Source: Yoonia sp. G8-12 (GTDB lineage: Bacteria; Pseudomonadota; Alphaproteobacteria; Rhodobacterales; Rhodobacteraceae). Taken from it: a stretch of DNA of 64,000 bases. The position numbers and the translations under genes are program-made. Each line of letters starts with the position of its first letter. Positions within the stretch are counted from its first letter, which is position 1. The stretch spans positions 2,914,001-2,978,000 of the forward strand of contig NZ_CP151762.1 of NCBI RefSeq assembly GCF_038443675.1. Direction: 5' to 3'. Under the pieces are notes generated by a model, which saw only the letters and a program-made list of their open reading frames with translations, was not told where the DNA came from and did no database searches. This document shows, piece by piece, positions 8,054-16,548 of the stretch.

Positions 8054-8734
8054 GTCCGAGGCTGCTGCGCTCGACGATCTGTGCACCGGTCACCAGTTGA
8101 TCGTTGGGGTGAGCCACGACGGTCGTCCCGGGTTCGCGCCCGTCGAGCGTTTGTGCGAATTGTGTGTTTTGTCGCCCGATGGCGATAATCTGTTCTGTGA
8201 CAACGCCGTCAGAGGCGCGGAACACTGCAAAACCATCACCCAATCCCGCCCTCTCCGCGGCGGGCGTCGTGATGTCGAAAATCACATCAAGGCGTTGTTC
8301 ATCTATCGCCAGTGCCGAAGTCTTGGTTTCGGCTGCCGGTAAGATACGGGTCAGGGTTGCCGCAAGGGACGTATCACCCCCCCAGCGTTCGACAGTGGCA
8401 TTTGCGTCGGTTTGCAGGCGCCAGCGCCTCTTCCGCAGACATTGGGTCAGGCGAGACATCGGTGACAAGCTGTACGTTTTCGCGCGCGGTCAGGCATGTT
8501 TGTCAGTTCCGTTTCACGAAACCATACACGGCCTGTTTTCGCGTGATCCAAACCGCCAAGGATGTTGAGCAAGGTTGATTTGCCGCTGCCGGAGGGCCCC
8601 AAAAGGACGGCCATTTCACCGGTGTAAAGTTCAAGATCGACGCCCGCGAGGGCAAATACTTTCACGTCGCCGGTCTGATAGACCTTCGTGACACCTTCGG
8701 TCCGAAAGGCGATTTTTGGTGCTGACTGGCCCAT
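8040..8734 (-). pseudogene. decayed ABC exporter: ATPase fragments fused to adaptor remnant
   Basis: The remnant begins at ATG 8734 with about 85 residues of a LolD/MacB-type ATPase, including Walker A G-P-S-G-S-G-K-S-T. After L-T-N-M-P-D the frame breaks. A further ATPase piece, A-R-E-N-V-Q-L-V-T-D-V-S-P-D, is readable in another frame near 8450-8500. Then a third segment, running to about 8056, matches the C-terminus of a HlyD/MacA-like periplasmic adaptor (A-A-T-L-T-R-I-L-P-A, then D-I-T-T-P-A-E-R-A-G-L-G-D-G-F-A-V-F). Signature motif, Walker B, the entire permease and most of the adaptor are gone. At least three deletions are needed, so it cannot make a working transporter. The intact order was probably ATPase-permease-adaptor. 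Confidence 0.8.
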
Positions 8735-8785
8735 ATAGTTTGATCCTGACTTGGGGGATGCTGCCAAGAGTTGCCGCAACAAACA

Positions 8786-8799
8786 TTGATCAAAATCAA
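8786..8799. promoter_or_regulatory. FNR box
   Basis: TTGATCAAAATCAA is a perfect match to TTGAT-N4-ATCAA. It lies between the dead ABC exporter and the DUF2892 gene. At -41.5 for the plus strand it predicts a start near 8834, 48 bases before the ATG at 8882. Confidence 0.75.
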
Positions 8800-8881
8800 T
8801 CAACGCCATGCTTGCTGGCGTAGTATGGGCGCAGAAAGCGGCGGGCAGTTCCGGCGCGCCGCACAAGCAAAGGAGCTTCGT

Positions 8882-9091
8882 ATGTTTTCTAATGTAGGTA
8901 TGTTCGACCGACTGCTTCGTCTTGTCATTGGTGCGGCACTGATTGCAGCACCACTGATCAATTTCATGGGCTTGGGCGCAAGCGCGGCCGTGACTTATCT
9001 GATGATCGCAATCGGCGTGGTTTTGGGTGTCACTGCCGTGTTCGGCATCTGCCCGCTTTACAGGCTGGTAGGTGTCTCTACTAAATCCTAG
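8882..9091 (+). CDS. small YgaP-like inner membrane protein (DUF2892)
   Basis: A 69-residue protein with two predicted transmembrane helices, residues about 10-30 and 33-55, and the family features F-D-R-L-L-R-L-V-I-G near the start and G-I-C-P-L-Y near the end. This matches the membrane part of YgaP, without a rhodanese domain. The start at 8882 is chosen for AAGGAG six bases upstream. A perfect FNR box lies about 90 bases upstream, so anaerobic expression is likely. The role is unknown; DUF2892 proteins often sit beside sulfur-handling genes. Confidence 0.85.
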   Translation: MFSNVGMFDRLLRLVIGAALIAAPLINFMGLGASAAVTYLMIAIGVVLGVTAVFGICPLYRLVGVSTKS

Positions 9092-9147
9092 TTTCGCCTG
9101 ACGGCAACGCTATCTGTTCGCCAATGTTTTTCGCCAACGTCGATGAT

Positions 9148-9161
9148 TTGATATTGCTCAA
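9148..9161. promoter_or_regulatory. FNR-like box upstream of site-2 protease
   Basis: TTGATATTGCTCAA has one mismatch to the consensus. At -41.5 it predicts a start near 9196, 16 bases before the gene at 9212. Confidence 0.6.
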
Positions 9162-9211
9162 TTGTGCCGCCCCAAGGCGCGCTAACTTGGCCATAAAGGC
9201 AAGGTTCCCGA

Positions 9212-10351
9212 ATGTTCACATCCGCTATCAGGTTATTCAATGTGGGTGGCTTTGAAATTAAGCTCGATCCAAGTTGGTTTCTTATCGCTGGTCTGATCAC
9301 TTGGTCGCTTGCGACCCAGTATTTTCCCGTCACGATTCCCGATTTGTCTGATACGACTTATCTGGCGCTTGCCGTGGTTGCGATGCTTGGTTTCTTTACA
9401 TCGCTACTGCTGCACGAACTGGCACATTCGGTTGTCGCCCGTAGTTATGGCGTGAAGATCAAAGGGATTACCCTGTTCCTTTTCGGCGGCGTGGCCGAGC
9501 TTGAAAGCGAAGTCCCATCAGCAAAGGTTGAGTTCCGCGTGGCGGTTGCTGGCCCTGCGATGAGTATTGTTTTGGGCGCGGTCTTTTGGATTTTGTCGGG
9601 GGTGTCGCAGGCGGTCATGAGTTCACCTGCCTTGCCAAGCGTTCTGGCATATCTGGCCACAGTGAACATCGTGATTGCCGTGTTCAACATGCTGCCTGCG
9701 TTTCCGATGGATGGTGGCCGTGTGCTGCGTGCCTATCTTTGGGCGCGGCGCGGTGACCTGCTCAGCGCGACCCGGACTGCAGCAACATCAGGTAAAATTC
9801 TGGCGTATGGTTTGATTGCACTGGGGACCTACACGGTCTTATTGGGTGCTGCACCATCAGGTGTTTGGTATATTCTCATTGGGCTTTTTGTGTTGTCTGC
9901 AGCGCGGTCAGCGTTTGAAAGCCAACTGATGCAAAGCAGCTTTGCCGGCAAGACCGTGTCCACCGTGATGATTAAAGACCCGGTTGTCGTGTCGCCTGAC
10001 CTGACGCTGGCAGAGCTTGTCAATCAGGTGATGCTGAAACACCGTGTCAGCTTTGTTCCGGTTGTGGCCGATGGGGTGTTGATCGGACAGATCGACAAAG
10101 ACGTCTTGTCAGCGATTGACCGCGACCATTGGACCAACACGCGTGTGGGTGACGTCTTTGCAGGCTTGGATGTTGCTGTCACAATCCCCCCGGAGATGCC
10201 TATTCAAGCCCTACTCGAATTGATTGCCAAGACCGGTACGCGCAAGTTTCTGGTGGTGGATGATCACATGCTGATGGGCGTGATTACCTTGGCCAATCTG
10301 ATCGGGTATTTGCATACCGCAGATGATATCAATCGGCGTAAATCCTGGTAG
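9212..10351 (+). CDS. site-2 protease family protein with tandem CBS domains
   Basis: A 379-residue membrane metalloprotease of the S2P/M50 family. The zinc motif H-E-L-A-H is near residue 70 in a transmembrane helix. The second ligand segment F-P-M-D-G-G-R-V-L-R-A is near 168. Around four to six membrane helices occupy residues 15-235, and two CBS domains fill 245-370. S2P proteins cleave membrane-embedded substrates such as anti-sigma factors; CBS domains typically sense adenine nucleotides. An FNR-like box precedes it, so it may act in the oxygen-response block. No candidate substrate is adjacent. It ends 2 bases from the converging antiporter. Confidence 0.9.
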   Translation: MFTSAIRLFNVGGFEIKLDPSWFLIAGLITWSLATQYFPVTIPDLSDTTYLALAVVAMLGFFTSLLLHELAHSVVARSYGVKIKGITLFLFGGVAELESEVPSAKVEFRVAVAGPAMSIVLGAVFWILSGVSQAVMSSPALPSVLAYLATVNIVIAVFNMLPAFPMDGGRVLRAYLWARRGDLLSATRTAATSGKILAYGLIALGTYTVLLGAAPSGVWYILIGLFVLSAARSAFESQLMQSSFAGKTVSTVMIKDPVVVSPDLTLAELVNQVMLKHRVSFVPVVADGVLIGQIDKDVLSAIDRDHWTNTRVGDVFAGLDVAVTIPPEMPIQALLELIAKTGTRKFLVVDDHMLMGVITLANLIGYLHTADDINRRKSW

Positions 10352-10353
10352 GG

Positions 10354-11520
10354 TCAGTTGCCCTTGTGTTGCTGGGTGCGTTTGATCGCGATCAGGGTCG
10401 CGATCGGTCCGAAGATTTCAAAAATGACCGTTGTTCCGATGGTCAATGCAATGATCTCTGCGCCCCAGTCAGGAAACCGTTGGGCCGCAATCAGGGCCAT
10501 CCCGATTGCAACGCCAGCCTGTGGCAGTAGTGCAACCCCATACCACGGCCCTTCACGCGGGGGAACATGGGCAAGCCGTGCGCCGGCCCAGCCACCGATG
10601 ATCCGCGACAAGGTACGCAAGACGATAAAACCAACACCCATGGCGCCAAGGGTGCGCGCGACATCCATGTCGAGTTCGGCACCGGCCAAAATGAAAAACA
10701 GCACAACGAAGGGCCATTGGATATGGCTAATTTCGTTGAATTCTTTGGTGTGATGGGTTGCCAGATTGACAATAACAGCCCCCACGACCATCCCGGTGAT
10801 CAAGAATGATACCTCAAGCCAGAGCGACAAACCGGCACTCAGAAAGACGAGGCTGAGCGCCTCGATCTGAAGCGGTTCGCCATCACGCAGCCGCCCTGTG
10901 ACCATCGCAGCGGGCATACCGATGACCAAGCCAAGTGTGATCGCACCGCCAACTTCCCAAGCGGCCAGGCCAAGACCCTCCAGACCTTGATGGCCCTGCA
11001 GTTGGCCCACGACTACAAGCACCAAACTGAAGATCAAGAGCCCCCAGACATCATCAATCGCGACAACGCCGCGGATGGTTTGGGTGAATCCGTTCTTCAC
11101 GCCTGATTGGGTGATCACATCATTGGTGGCCGCAGGGTCTGTTGCGGTGGCAATCGCCCCCAGTAGCAGGGCAAGCCCCAATGGCAGGCCGATCACGGTC
11201 AGGCCGATGCTGACGATGGCCAGCGTGCCCACCACAATCGCCAGCGAAATCGTCATGATTGCGCGTCCATGCTCGCGAAGGTTATCGCGGTGAAGAGCCC
11301 CACCCAGAAGGAAAGCGACCATCGTAAGCGCAATGACCGATAGACCATCGTACCATCCCTGCAAGGCGGGTGGGATCAGGTCGAATCCTGTGCCGCCTGC
11401 CGCCAATCCGATAAACAAGAACAGGGTGACGCGTGGAAACCCCGTTTTTCGAGATATCAGATCAGCAAGAAGCCCACTGAGGAACAGTGCGCCGAGTGCG
11501 ATAAGCAGTGATGGGTGCAA
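10354..11520 (-). CDS. cation:proton antiporter (CPA2/Na+-H+ exchanger family)
   Basis: About 389 residues and 11-13 hydrophobic segments, typical of a Na+/H+ exchanger domain without a C-terminal TrkA-N module. A conserved T-A-T-D-P-A-A-T-N-D-V segment and V-A-I-D-D-V-W-G near mid-protein carry the acidic pair expected for ion transport. I use TTG at 11520, directly after the stop of the small lipoprotein gene, with CAGG upstream; a TTG at 11550 inside that gene is possible but lacks a ribosome site. It probably exchanges Na+ or K+ for protons. It appears to be the second gene of a two-gene operon. Confidence 0.82.
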   Translation of the reverse strand: MHPSLLIALGALFLSGLLADLISRKTGFPRVTLFLFIGLAAGGTGFDLIPPALQGWYDGLSVIALTMVAFLLGGALHRDNLREHGRAIMTISLAIVVGTLAIVSIGLTVIGLPLGLALLLGAIATATDPAATNDVITQSGVKNGFTQTIRGVVAIDDVWGLLIFSLVLVVVGQLQGHQGLEGLGLAAWEVGGAITLGLVIGMPAAMVTGRLRDGEPLQIEALSLVFLSAGLSLWLEVSFLITGMVVGAVIVNLATHHTKEFNEISHIQWPFVVLFFILAGAELDMDVARTLGAMGVGFIVLRTLSRIIGGWAGARLAHVPPREGPWYGVALLPQAGVAIGMALIAAQRFPDWGAEIIALTIGTTVIFEIFGPIATLIAIKRTQQHKGN

Positions 11521-11525
11521 CGGGT

Positions 11526-11672
11526 CTAACCTGCGATCGGGCCGACGCAATCTGCCGCATCAAGTGTCAGAACCGGGTCATTTGGCCCGCATTCTTCGCC
11601 TGAAATGGGGTAGGTTCCGTCCTGTGCACAACTGGCTAGAAACACAATCATCAGTATTGGCATTAGTCTCAT
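11526..11672 (-). CDS. small lipoprotein, 48 residues
   Basis: The protein starts M-R-L-M-P-I-L-M-I-V-F-L-A-S-C, a short signal peptide with lipobox L-A-S-C, cleaved before Cys15. The mature part of about 34 residues has three cysteines in total (C15, C28 and C41 by count). AGAAGAGAT precedes the ATG. It lies immediately upstream of the antiporter and may share its transcript. I do not recognise the family; it could be an entericidin-like or antiporter-associated lipoprotein. Confidence 0.65.
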   Translation of the reverse strand: MRLMPILMIVFLASCAQDGTYPISGEECGPNDPVLTLDAADCVGPIAG

Positions 11673-11766
11673 AACAGATCTCTTCTCATGTATAATTGCT
11701 TCGCGCATACTAAACGTGTAAGCATATGTGTGATTGATGTTTATCAACCGTGGGTGATTGCGGTCA

Positions 11767-11780
11767 TTGACCTTGATCAA
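11767..11780. promoter_or_regulatory. FNR-like box between lipoprotein/antiporter and mla operon
   Basis: TTGACCTTGATCAA has one mismatch to TTGAT-N4-ATCAA. For the minus strand a -41.5 position predicts a start near 11732, a 60-base leader to the lipoprotein. For the plus strand it predicts a start near 11815, which is at the mla permease initiation codon, so minus-strand control fits better. Confidence 0.6.
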
Positions 11781-11808
11781 CACCTCCAAACCTGCGCCAC
11801 CTTACAAG

Positions 11809-12942
11809 ATGGATATGAACACCCGCGTATCGCACCCAGTTGATAAGACTACCGCACTGCAAATGAAGTTTGCGGATGGTGTCCTTGTGCTGCAGGGGGA
11901 TTTGCTGATTGGCGTTGTTGAGGATTTGATTGCGCAGCAAGGTCAGGCGGAAACCATTGATCTAAGCGGCGTGACACAGCTTGATACGGCGGGGGCATGG
12001 GCCGTTGTGACGCTGGAGCGCCGCATGAAGGCGGCCGGTGCGACGCCCGAGATTACAGGTGCGACACCTCTGCAAAGTGATCTGATCGAGACGTTGCGCC
12101 AGAATATGCCCGAAACCGAAATAAACGCCGCACCCCGCATTTCGATCGCTGACAGGCTTGAACGCGTAGGTCGCTATGCGGTTACGTCGTTCCAGAAGAC
12201 CATCGAGATTATCGGGTTTCTGGGGCGCGTTGTCGCCACGATTGCGGGCCTGAGCATTCGGCCTAATCGGATCAGATGGACCGCCATTGTCCACCACATG
12301 CAGCAGGTCGGCTTGAATGCCGTTCCGATTGTGTCGTTGATGGCTTTCTTGATCGGCGTTGTCCTTGCGTTTCAGGGGGCTGCGCAGTTGCGCCAATTCG
12401 GAGCCGAGGTATTTGTGGTCGATCTGATCGCCATTTCGATCTTGCGTGAATTGGGTATCCTGCTCACCGCGATTATTGTGGCAGGGCGGTCGGGGTCTGC
12501 TTTTACTGCAGCCATTGGATCTATGAAAATGCGCGAAGAAGTCGACGCGATGCGCACCCTCGGCCTTGATCCGGTCGAGGTGCTAGTGGTCCCGCGCGTG
12601 ATCGCTTTAATCATCATGTTGCCGGTGCTGGGGATCATCGCCAATTTTGCAGGACTTATCGGCGGGGCGTTGATGTCGTGGATTGAGCTGGGTGTCTCGC
12701 CCGGTGTGTTCCAATCCAGATTGGTCAGCAATACCGGCGTCGAACATCTGTTCGTGGGGCTGATCAAAGCACCTTTCTTTGCACTGATCATCGCGATTGT
12801 GGGCTGTTTCGAAGGGTTGCAGGTGAAGGGCAACGCGGAATCCTTGGGGCATCTGACCTCGACCTCGGTCGTGCTGGCCATCTTTCTGGTCATCGCCGCA
12901 GACGCACTGTTCTCCATATTCTTTGCGGTGTTGGGGGTCTGA
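11809..12942 (+). CDS. mlaE: MlaE-type phospholipid transporter permease with N-terminal STAS domain
   Basis: A 377-residue fusion. Residues 15-115 form a STAS domain (T-I-D-L-S-G-V-T-Q-L-D-T-A-G-A-W), the role played by MlaB in E. coli. Residues 135-375 are the MlaE permease with five membrane helices and the conserved G-R-S-G-S-A-F-T-A-A-I-G-S-M-K segment. It works with the ATPase and MCE protein downstream in lipid transfer between inner and outer membranes. The stop overlaps the ATPase start by one base (TGATG). The start is uncertain: ATG at 11809 or 11815, both without a good ribosome site. Confidence 0.9.
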   Translation: MDMNTRVSHPVDKTTALQMKFADGVLVLQGDLLIGVVEDLIAQQGQAETIDLSGVTQLDTAGAWAVVTLERRMKAAGATPEITGATPLQSDLIETLRQNMPETEINAAPRISIADRLERVGRYAVTSFQKTIEIIGFLGRVVATIAGLSIRPNRIRWTAIVHHMQQVGLNAVPIVSLMAFLIGVVLAFQGAAQLRQFGAEVFVVDLIAISILRELGILLTAIIVAGRSGSAFTAAIGSMKMREEVDAMRTLGLDPVEVLVVPRVIALIIMLPVLGIIANFAGLIGGALMSWIELGVSPGVFQSRLVSNTGVEHLFVGLIKAPFFALIIAIVGCFEGLQVKGNAESLGHLTSTSVVLAIFLVIAADALFSIFFAVLGV

Positions 12943-13718
12943 TGGACGAAGATCCGATCATCAGCGTCCGTGGCCTTGTCACCCGCTTTGGGAAAAATAC
13001 AGTGCATGATGGTCTCGATCTTGATGTGCGCCGGGGCGAGATCATCGGGATCGTGGGCGGATCTGGCACTGGTAAATCTGTCCTGCTCCAGGCGGTCGTT
13101 GGGCTGCTCAAGCCTGCTGAAGGTCAGATTACCGTTTTTGGCGAAAACGTCCGCGATACCACCGCCGAGGACTACCGCCGCCTGCGTCGCCGTTGGGGTG
13201 TGATGTTTCAGGACGGCGCGCTTTTTTCATCTTTGGACGTACAACAGAACGTCGAGGCGCCGATGCGCGAACAGCTCGCACTATCGCCCGAAACGCGTGC
13301 GGCACTGGCCGCGATCAAAGTGCGCATGGTGGGTTTACCGGACGACGCGCTGCAAAAGATGCCGTCAGAGCTGTCTGGCGGGATGCGCAAGCGGGCGGGC
13401 TTTGCACGCGCCATCGCGCTTGATCCTGAAATTGTCTTTCTGGATGAACCCACGGCCGGATTGGACCCTATTGGCGCTGCGGCCTTTGATAAGTTGGTCG
13501 CGCAATTGCGGAGCGCTTTGGGTTTGACTGTCTTCATGGTCACGCATGATCTTGATAGCTTGCATGCAATCTGTGACCGTATCGCCGTACTGGCCGAAGG
13601 CCGTGTACTTGCCACGGGGACCATGGCAGAGATGCAGGACGTGGATCACCCGTGGGTGCAGGCCTATTTCAAAGGCCCGCGTGCGCGCGCCGCTTTGGCA
13701 CAAAAGGAAACCATCTGA
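12942..13718 (+). CDS. mlaF: MlaF-type ABC transporter ATP-binding protein
   Basis: A 258-residue ATPase. Walker A G-G-S-G-T-G-K-S is near residue 40, the Q-loop is M-F-Q-D-G-A-L-F, the signature L-S-G-G-M-R-K-R is near 146, Walker B E-I-V-F-L-D-E-P-T-A-G-L-D near 164, and H-loop T-H-D near 200. The G-G-M-R-K-R form and the D-G-A-L-F segment are typical of MlaF/Ttg2A. It energises the STAS-MlaE permease. It overlaps both neighbours by single bases, so translation is coupled. Confidence 0.93.
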   Translation: MDEDPIISVRGLVTRFGKNTVHDGLDLDVRRGEIIGIVGGSGTGKSVLLQAVVGLLKPAEGQITVFGENVRDTTAEDYRRLRRRWGVMFQDGALFSSLDVQQNVEAPMREQLALSPETRAALAAIKVRMVGLPDDALQKMPSELSGGMRKRAGFARAIALDPEIVFLDEPTAGLDPIGAAAFDKLVAQLRSALGLTVFMVTHDLDSLHAICDRIAVLAEGRVLATGTMAEMQDVDHPWVQAYFKGPRARAALAQKETI

Positions 13719-14917
13719 TGGAAACCCGTGCGAATTTTATCATCATTGGCCTGTTTACGCTGGTCGGGATTCTGGGCGGTCTGGGGTTCTTCTTGTGGCT
13801 GGCTAGCGTCCAGATTGACCGTCAATATGCGCAATACGGCGTCCTTTTTGACAATGTGTCGGGGCTCGATCAATCCGCAGAGGTGCTGTTTAATGGTGTC
13901 TCGGTCGGCAGGGTGACAGGTATCCGTATTTGGGAAAACGACCCAAGCAAGGCCTATGTCGCGCTGGAAATTGACTCCACGACACCGGTGGCTGTCGATA
14001 CAATCGCGCGGTTGGAATCCCAAGGTGTGACCGGTGTGGCCTATATCGCACTGTCAGGCGGTGCGCCCGGTGCGCCGGTATTCACGCCAGATGCAGATGA
14101 AGTACCGATTATCCCCTCGCGGCAATCTTCGTTTCAGTCGCTCGTGAGCAGCGCGCCTGATCTGATCGCGGACGCTGCCAACATTATCGCCCAGCTAGAG
14201 CAGTTGACGGGCGCGGAAAATCAGGAACACGTGCGCAGCATTTTGCAAAACGTCGATAATGCCACCGACGGCTTGGAAAAGGCGCTGACAGATTTTTCTG
14301 ATATTTCCGACACCTTGCGTGCAGCCACTGCGCAAGTGACAGAGTTTGTCGCAGAATTCGAGGGAATCGGTGACAGCGCAAAGGCGACGCTGAATGCCGC
14401 TGACAGTTCTTTTGCGGTCATCACCGAGACCTTCGAAAACGCCGATACAGCTATTGCGAATCTGGGGCCGGCCATTGATCAGGCGAACGACGCAATTGCA
14501 GCGATCAATACATTGGTCGCAGAGGATTTTGCCCCGCTGGCCGATGATCTGCGCACGACGCTGGGCAATGCGGATACGGCCCTCGCCAGCGCCGATCAGG
14601 CCTTTGTGCGTGCCGATGGTTTGATGGCGGATGACCTTGGCCCTGCCCTTTCTGATACCCGCGCGGCGCTGACCGATCTGGCGGAAACCGTGGCCACGGT
14701 CACCGATGACGTGCCGGCCATCATGGCGGATCTGCGCGCTGGCGTCGCCGAAGCGCGCCGCGCGATTGCCGCGATCAGCCCCGGCATGCGCGACTTTAGC
14801 GAACTGGGGGGCGAGGCCCGCGCTGCGGTGCGCGCCTTTAACGACCTGATCCGGCGTATCAGCCAAGATCCCTCGGGCTTTGTGCTCGACAACCGCGTTC
14901 CCGAATACCGGAGGTAA
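13718..14917 (+). CDS. mlaD: MlaD-type MCE domain protein
   Basis: A 399-residue periplasmic lipid-binding component anchored by one N-terminal helix (residues 6-30). The MCE domain follows at about 40-120 (G-L-D-Q-S-A-E-V-L-F-N-G-V-S-V-G-R-V). After residue 140 comes a long Ala/Asp-rich amphipathic helical region with repeating A-D-x-A and L-A-D motifs, likely a hexameric coiled tunnel. It is far longer than E. coli MlaD (about 180 residues), more like PqiB-related or Mce proteins of other alphaproteobacteria. The start ATG shares its first base with the mlaF stop. Confidence 0.88.
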   Translation: METRANFIIIGLFTLVGILGGLGFFLWLASVQIDRQYAQYGVLFDNVSGLDQSAEVLFNGVSVGRVTGIRIWENDPSKAYVALEIDSTTPVAVDTIARLESQGVTGVAYIALSGGAPGAPVFTPDADEVPIIPSRQSSFQSLVSSAPDLIADAANIIAQLEQLTGAENQEHVRSILQNVDNATDGLEKALTDFSDISDTLRAATAQVTEFVAEFEGIGDSAKATLNAADSSFAVITETFENADTAIANLGPAIDQANDAIAAINTLVAEDFAPLADDLRTTLGNADTALASADQAFVRADGLMADDLGPALSDTRAALTDLAETVATVTDDVPAIMADLRAGVAEARRAIAAISPGMRDFSELGGEARAAVRAFNDLIRRISQDPSGFVLDNRVPEYRR

Positions 14918-14922
14918 GACCG

Positions 14923-15531
14923 ATGACCCTGACAAGACGGACCTTTACTTTGGCGGTGCTTGGTTTACCCGGCTGCACGGCACTTGGTGTTCTCAATGAT
15001 GCCGCGATGCCGCAAGATACCTATGTGTTACAGCCCGTCAGCATCGCCAGCCAGGCAAGGCGGTCTTCACAAACGTTGCTGGTGCTGGAGCCGACCGCCC
15101 CCGCCGCTATCGCCATCGACCGGATGTTGATCCAGCAGGATGCGCTGTCGGTCACCTATCTGTCTGATGCGCGCTGGGCCGATACGGTGCCAAAAATGCT
15201 GCAAACGATCCTGATCCAGTCAATCGCGTCCAGTGGGCAGATCGGATTTGTGGGCGCGCAAGGGGCCGGTCCTGTGCCGGATGCGGTGTTGCTGACGCGG
15301 ATTGATGCGTTCGGTGTCGAACAGCAAGCGGATCGCAGTTTTGTGGCGCGGGTGTCGTTTGAATTGACGGTGCTGCGCGACCGCGACCAACAGGTGTTGG
15401 GCACGCAGCGGTTTACAACCACTTTGCCTGTTGCTGATGATCAGGCTGATACAATCGCGCGCAGCTTCCAGCGGGCACTTGAGGCACTCTTGCCGCAGGC
15501 GCTGCCGTGGGTTTTGGCGCGGGTGAGGTGA
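14923..15531 (+). CDS. ABC-type transport auxiliary lipoprotein (PqiC-like)
   Basis: A 202-residue lipoprotein: signal peptide with lipobox L-P-G-C near residue 18, then an ABC_trans_aux fold with D-T-Y-V-L-Q-P and the conserved I-A-I-D-R-M-L-I segment. It probably sits on the inner leaflet of the outer membrane as the acceptor-side partner of the MCE protein. It is the last gene of the four-gene mla-like operon, 5 bases after mlaD. Confidence 0.85.
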   Translation: MTLTRRTFTLAVLGLPGCTALGVLNDAAMPQDTYVLQPVSIASQARRSSQTLLVLEPTAPAAIAIDRMLIQQDALSVTYLSDARWADTVPKMLQTILIQSIASSGQIGFVGAQGAGPVPDAVLLTRIDAFGVEQQADRSFVARVSFELTVLRDRDQQVLGTQRFTTTLPVADDQADTIARSFQRALEALLPQALPWVLARVR

Positions 15532-15564
15532 TCACAAATGGGACGTTGGTTGCACAGGGTAGCC

Positions 15565-15993
15565 CTAGGGCACGGGCCAAAAATCGCGCAACTCTTGCGG
15601 TAGACACGCGCGGATGTCTTCCACTTCGCCTCGTGAAATTCGGGCGTTGATAACATTGAAAACGGCTTTGATGTCGCTTGGTCCTTGATAGTCGATCACA
15701 TCGCCAACCTCTGCATCAATCGCGGCAATGAAATCGGCTGCATGCCGTTCCTGAACCGGGGTCAGTTTGGGCTGCCAGCCCTCAAAGAACATGCCGCGCA
15801 GGATGATCGGCAGTTGGGACGAAAACTGTGCCATTTCGTTGAGCGGAAGGTGGTCTCGGATTCTCATCATAACGGCGCGCAGCAGGTGCAGCACCTCGCG
15901 TTCATTGGTCCAGCCGGTGCGCCCAGCCAAATCGTTGACCCATTCATGCGCCTCATGGGTCGTGCGTTCAAAGACATGGATCATCCGGCTCAT
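15565..15993 (-). CDS. DUF2267 family protein
   Basis: A 142-residue soluble helical protein matching DUF2267: H-E-W-V-N-D-L-A-G-R-T-G-W, L-H-L-L-R-A-V-M-M-R-I-R-D-H-L-P, and a Q-L-P-I-I-L-R-G-M-F-F-E-G-W segment. The start at 15993 has GGAAA upstream. A perfect FNR box at 16053-16066 predicts a start near 16018, 25 bases before the gene. The function of the family is unknown, but it often sits beside Usp and other anaerobic-stress genes, as here. Confidence 0.88.
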   Translation of the reverse strand: MSRMIHVFERTTHEAHEWVNDLAGRTGWTNEREVLHLLRAVMMRIRDHLPLNEMAQFSSQLPIILRGMFFEGWQPKLTPVQERHAADFIAAIDAEVGDVIDYQGPSDIKAVFNVINARISRGEVEDIRACLPQELRDFWPVP

Positions 15994-16052
15994 CACAATT
16001 TCCTTTCCATCAGGTTTGAACGTCGGTGGTAGCGGATTGTACCGGACCAACA

Positions 16053-16066
16053 TTGATCAAAATCAA
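16053..16066. promoter_or_regulatory. FNR box, divergent DUF2267 / DksA-like
   Basis: TTGATCAAAATCAA matches the consensus perfectly and is the same 14-mer as the box at 8786. At -41.5 it would give leaders of 25 bases on the minus strand and 57 on the plus strand. Confidence 0.75.
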
Positions 16067-16157
16067 AGCACCGGCGGGCGAACCTGACAAAACTGAAACT
16101 TCTCGATTGCGGGCAGGATGTGTACGCCCCCAACCAACGATAAGGAAGGACACGTAA

Positions 16158-16469
16158 GTGGATATTGAACAACGCAAAGCAAAGATCGAAGAACGGATCG
16201 CTGAGCTCACCGCACAGATGCGGAAAATTTCTGACGATCTTGATGAACCCCTTCCTGCCGATCTTGAGGATCAGGCCATTGATCTTGAGGACGACGAGGT
16301 GCTGAGTGGTCTTGGCCTGAGCCATCAAAAAGAGCTGCGGCTCTTGAATGGTGCGCTGATGCGGATCGCCGGTGGGAGCTATGGCATTTGCGCCCAATGC
16401 GGCGATGATATCTCGCCTGAGCGTCTGGACGCCGTGCCCTACGCCGTCATCTGTCGCAAATGCATGTGA
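16158..16469 (+). CDS. TraR/DksA-family zinc-finger protein
   Basis: A 103-residue protein with an N-terminal coiled coil (residues 1-40) and a C4 zinc finger: C-A-Q-C near 80 and C-R-K-C near 100. The region between holds D-D-I-S-P-E-R-L-D-A-V-P-Y, typical of the family. The GTG start at 16158 is preceded by AAGGAAGGA. DksA-type proteins bind in the RNA polymerase secondary channel; the tip residues D-D at 29-30 could act there. It is short and may be a stress-specific paralogue, not the main DksA. Confidence 0.88.
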   Translation: MDIEQRKAKIEERIAELTAQMRKISDDLDEPLPADLEDQAIDLEDDEVLSGLGLSHQKELRLLNGALMRIAGGSYGICAQCGDDISPERLDAVPYAVICRKCM

Positions 16470-16474
16470 CATGA

Positions 16475-16488
16475 TTGATCTCGATCAA
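16475..16488. promoter_or_regulatory. FNR box upstream of MBL-fold hydrolase
   Basis: TTGATCTCGATCAA matches TTGAT-N4-ATCAA perfectly. At -41.5 it predicts a start near 16523, 26 bases before the ATG at 16549. Confidence 0.75.
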
Positions 16489-16548
16489 TGAAGGCTCTCG
16501 ATAATAAATATATTTCAATAATGCAATATAAGAGCTCAGGAGAAACCG

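Noticed and set aside
8447..8866. A short intact ABC ATPase gene
   Set aside because: It lacks signature motif and Walker B, and fragments of the missing part are readable in other frames downstream.
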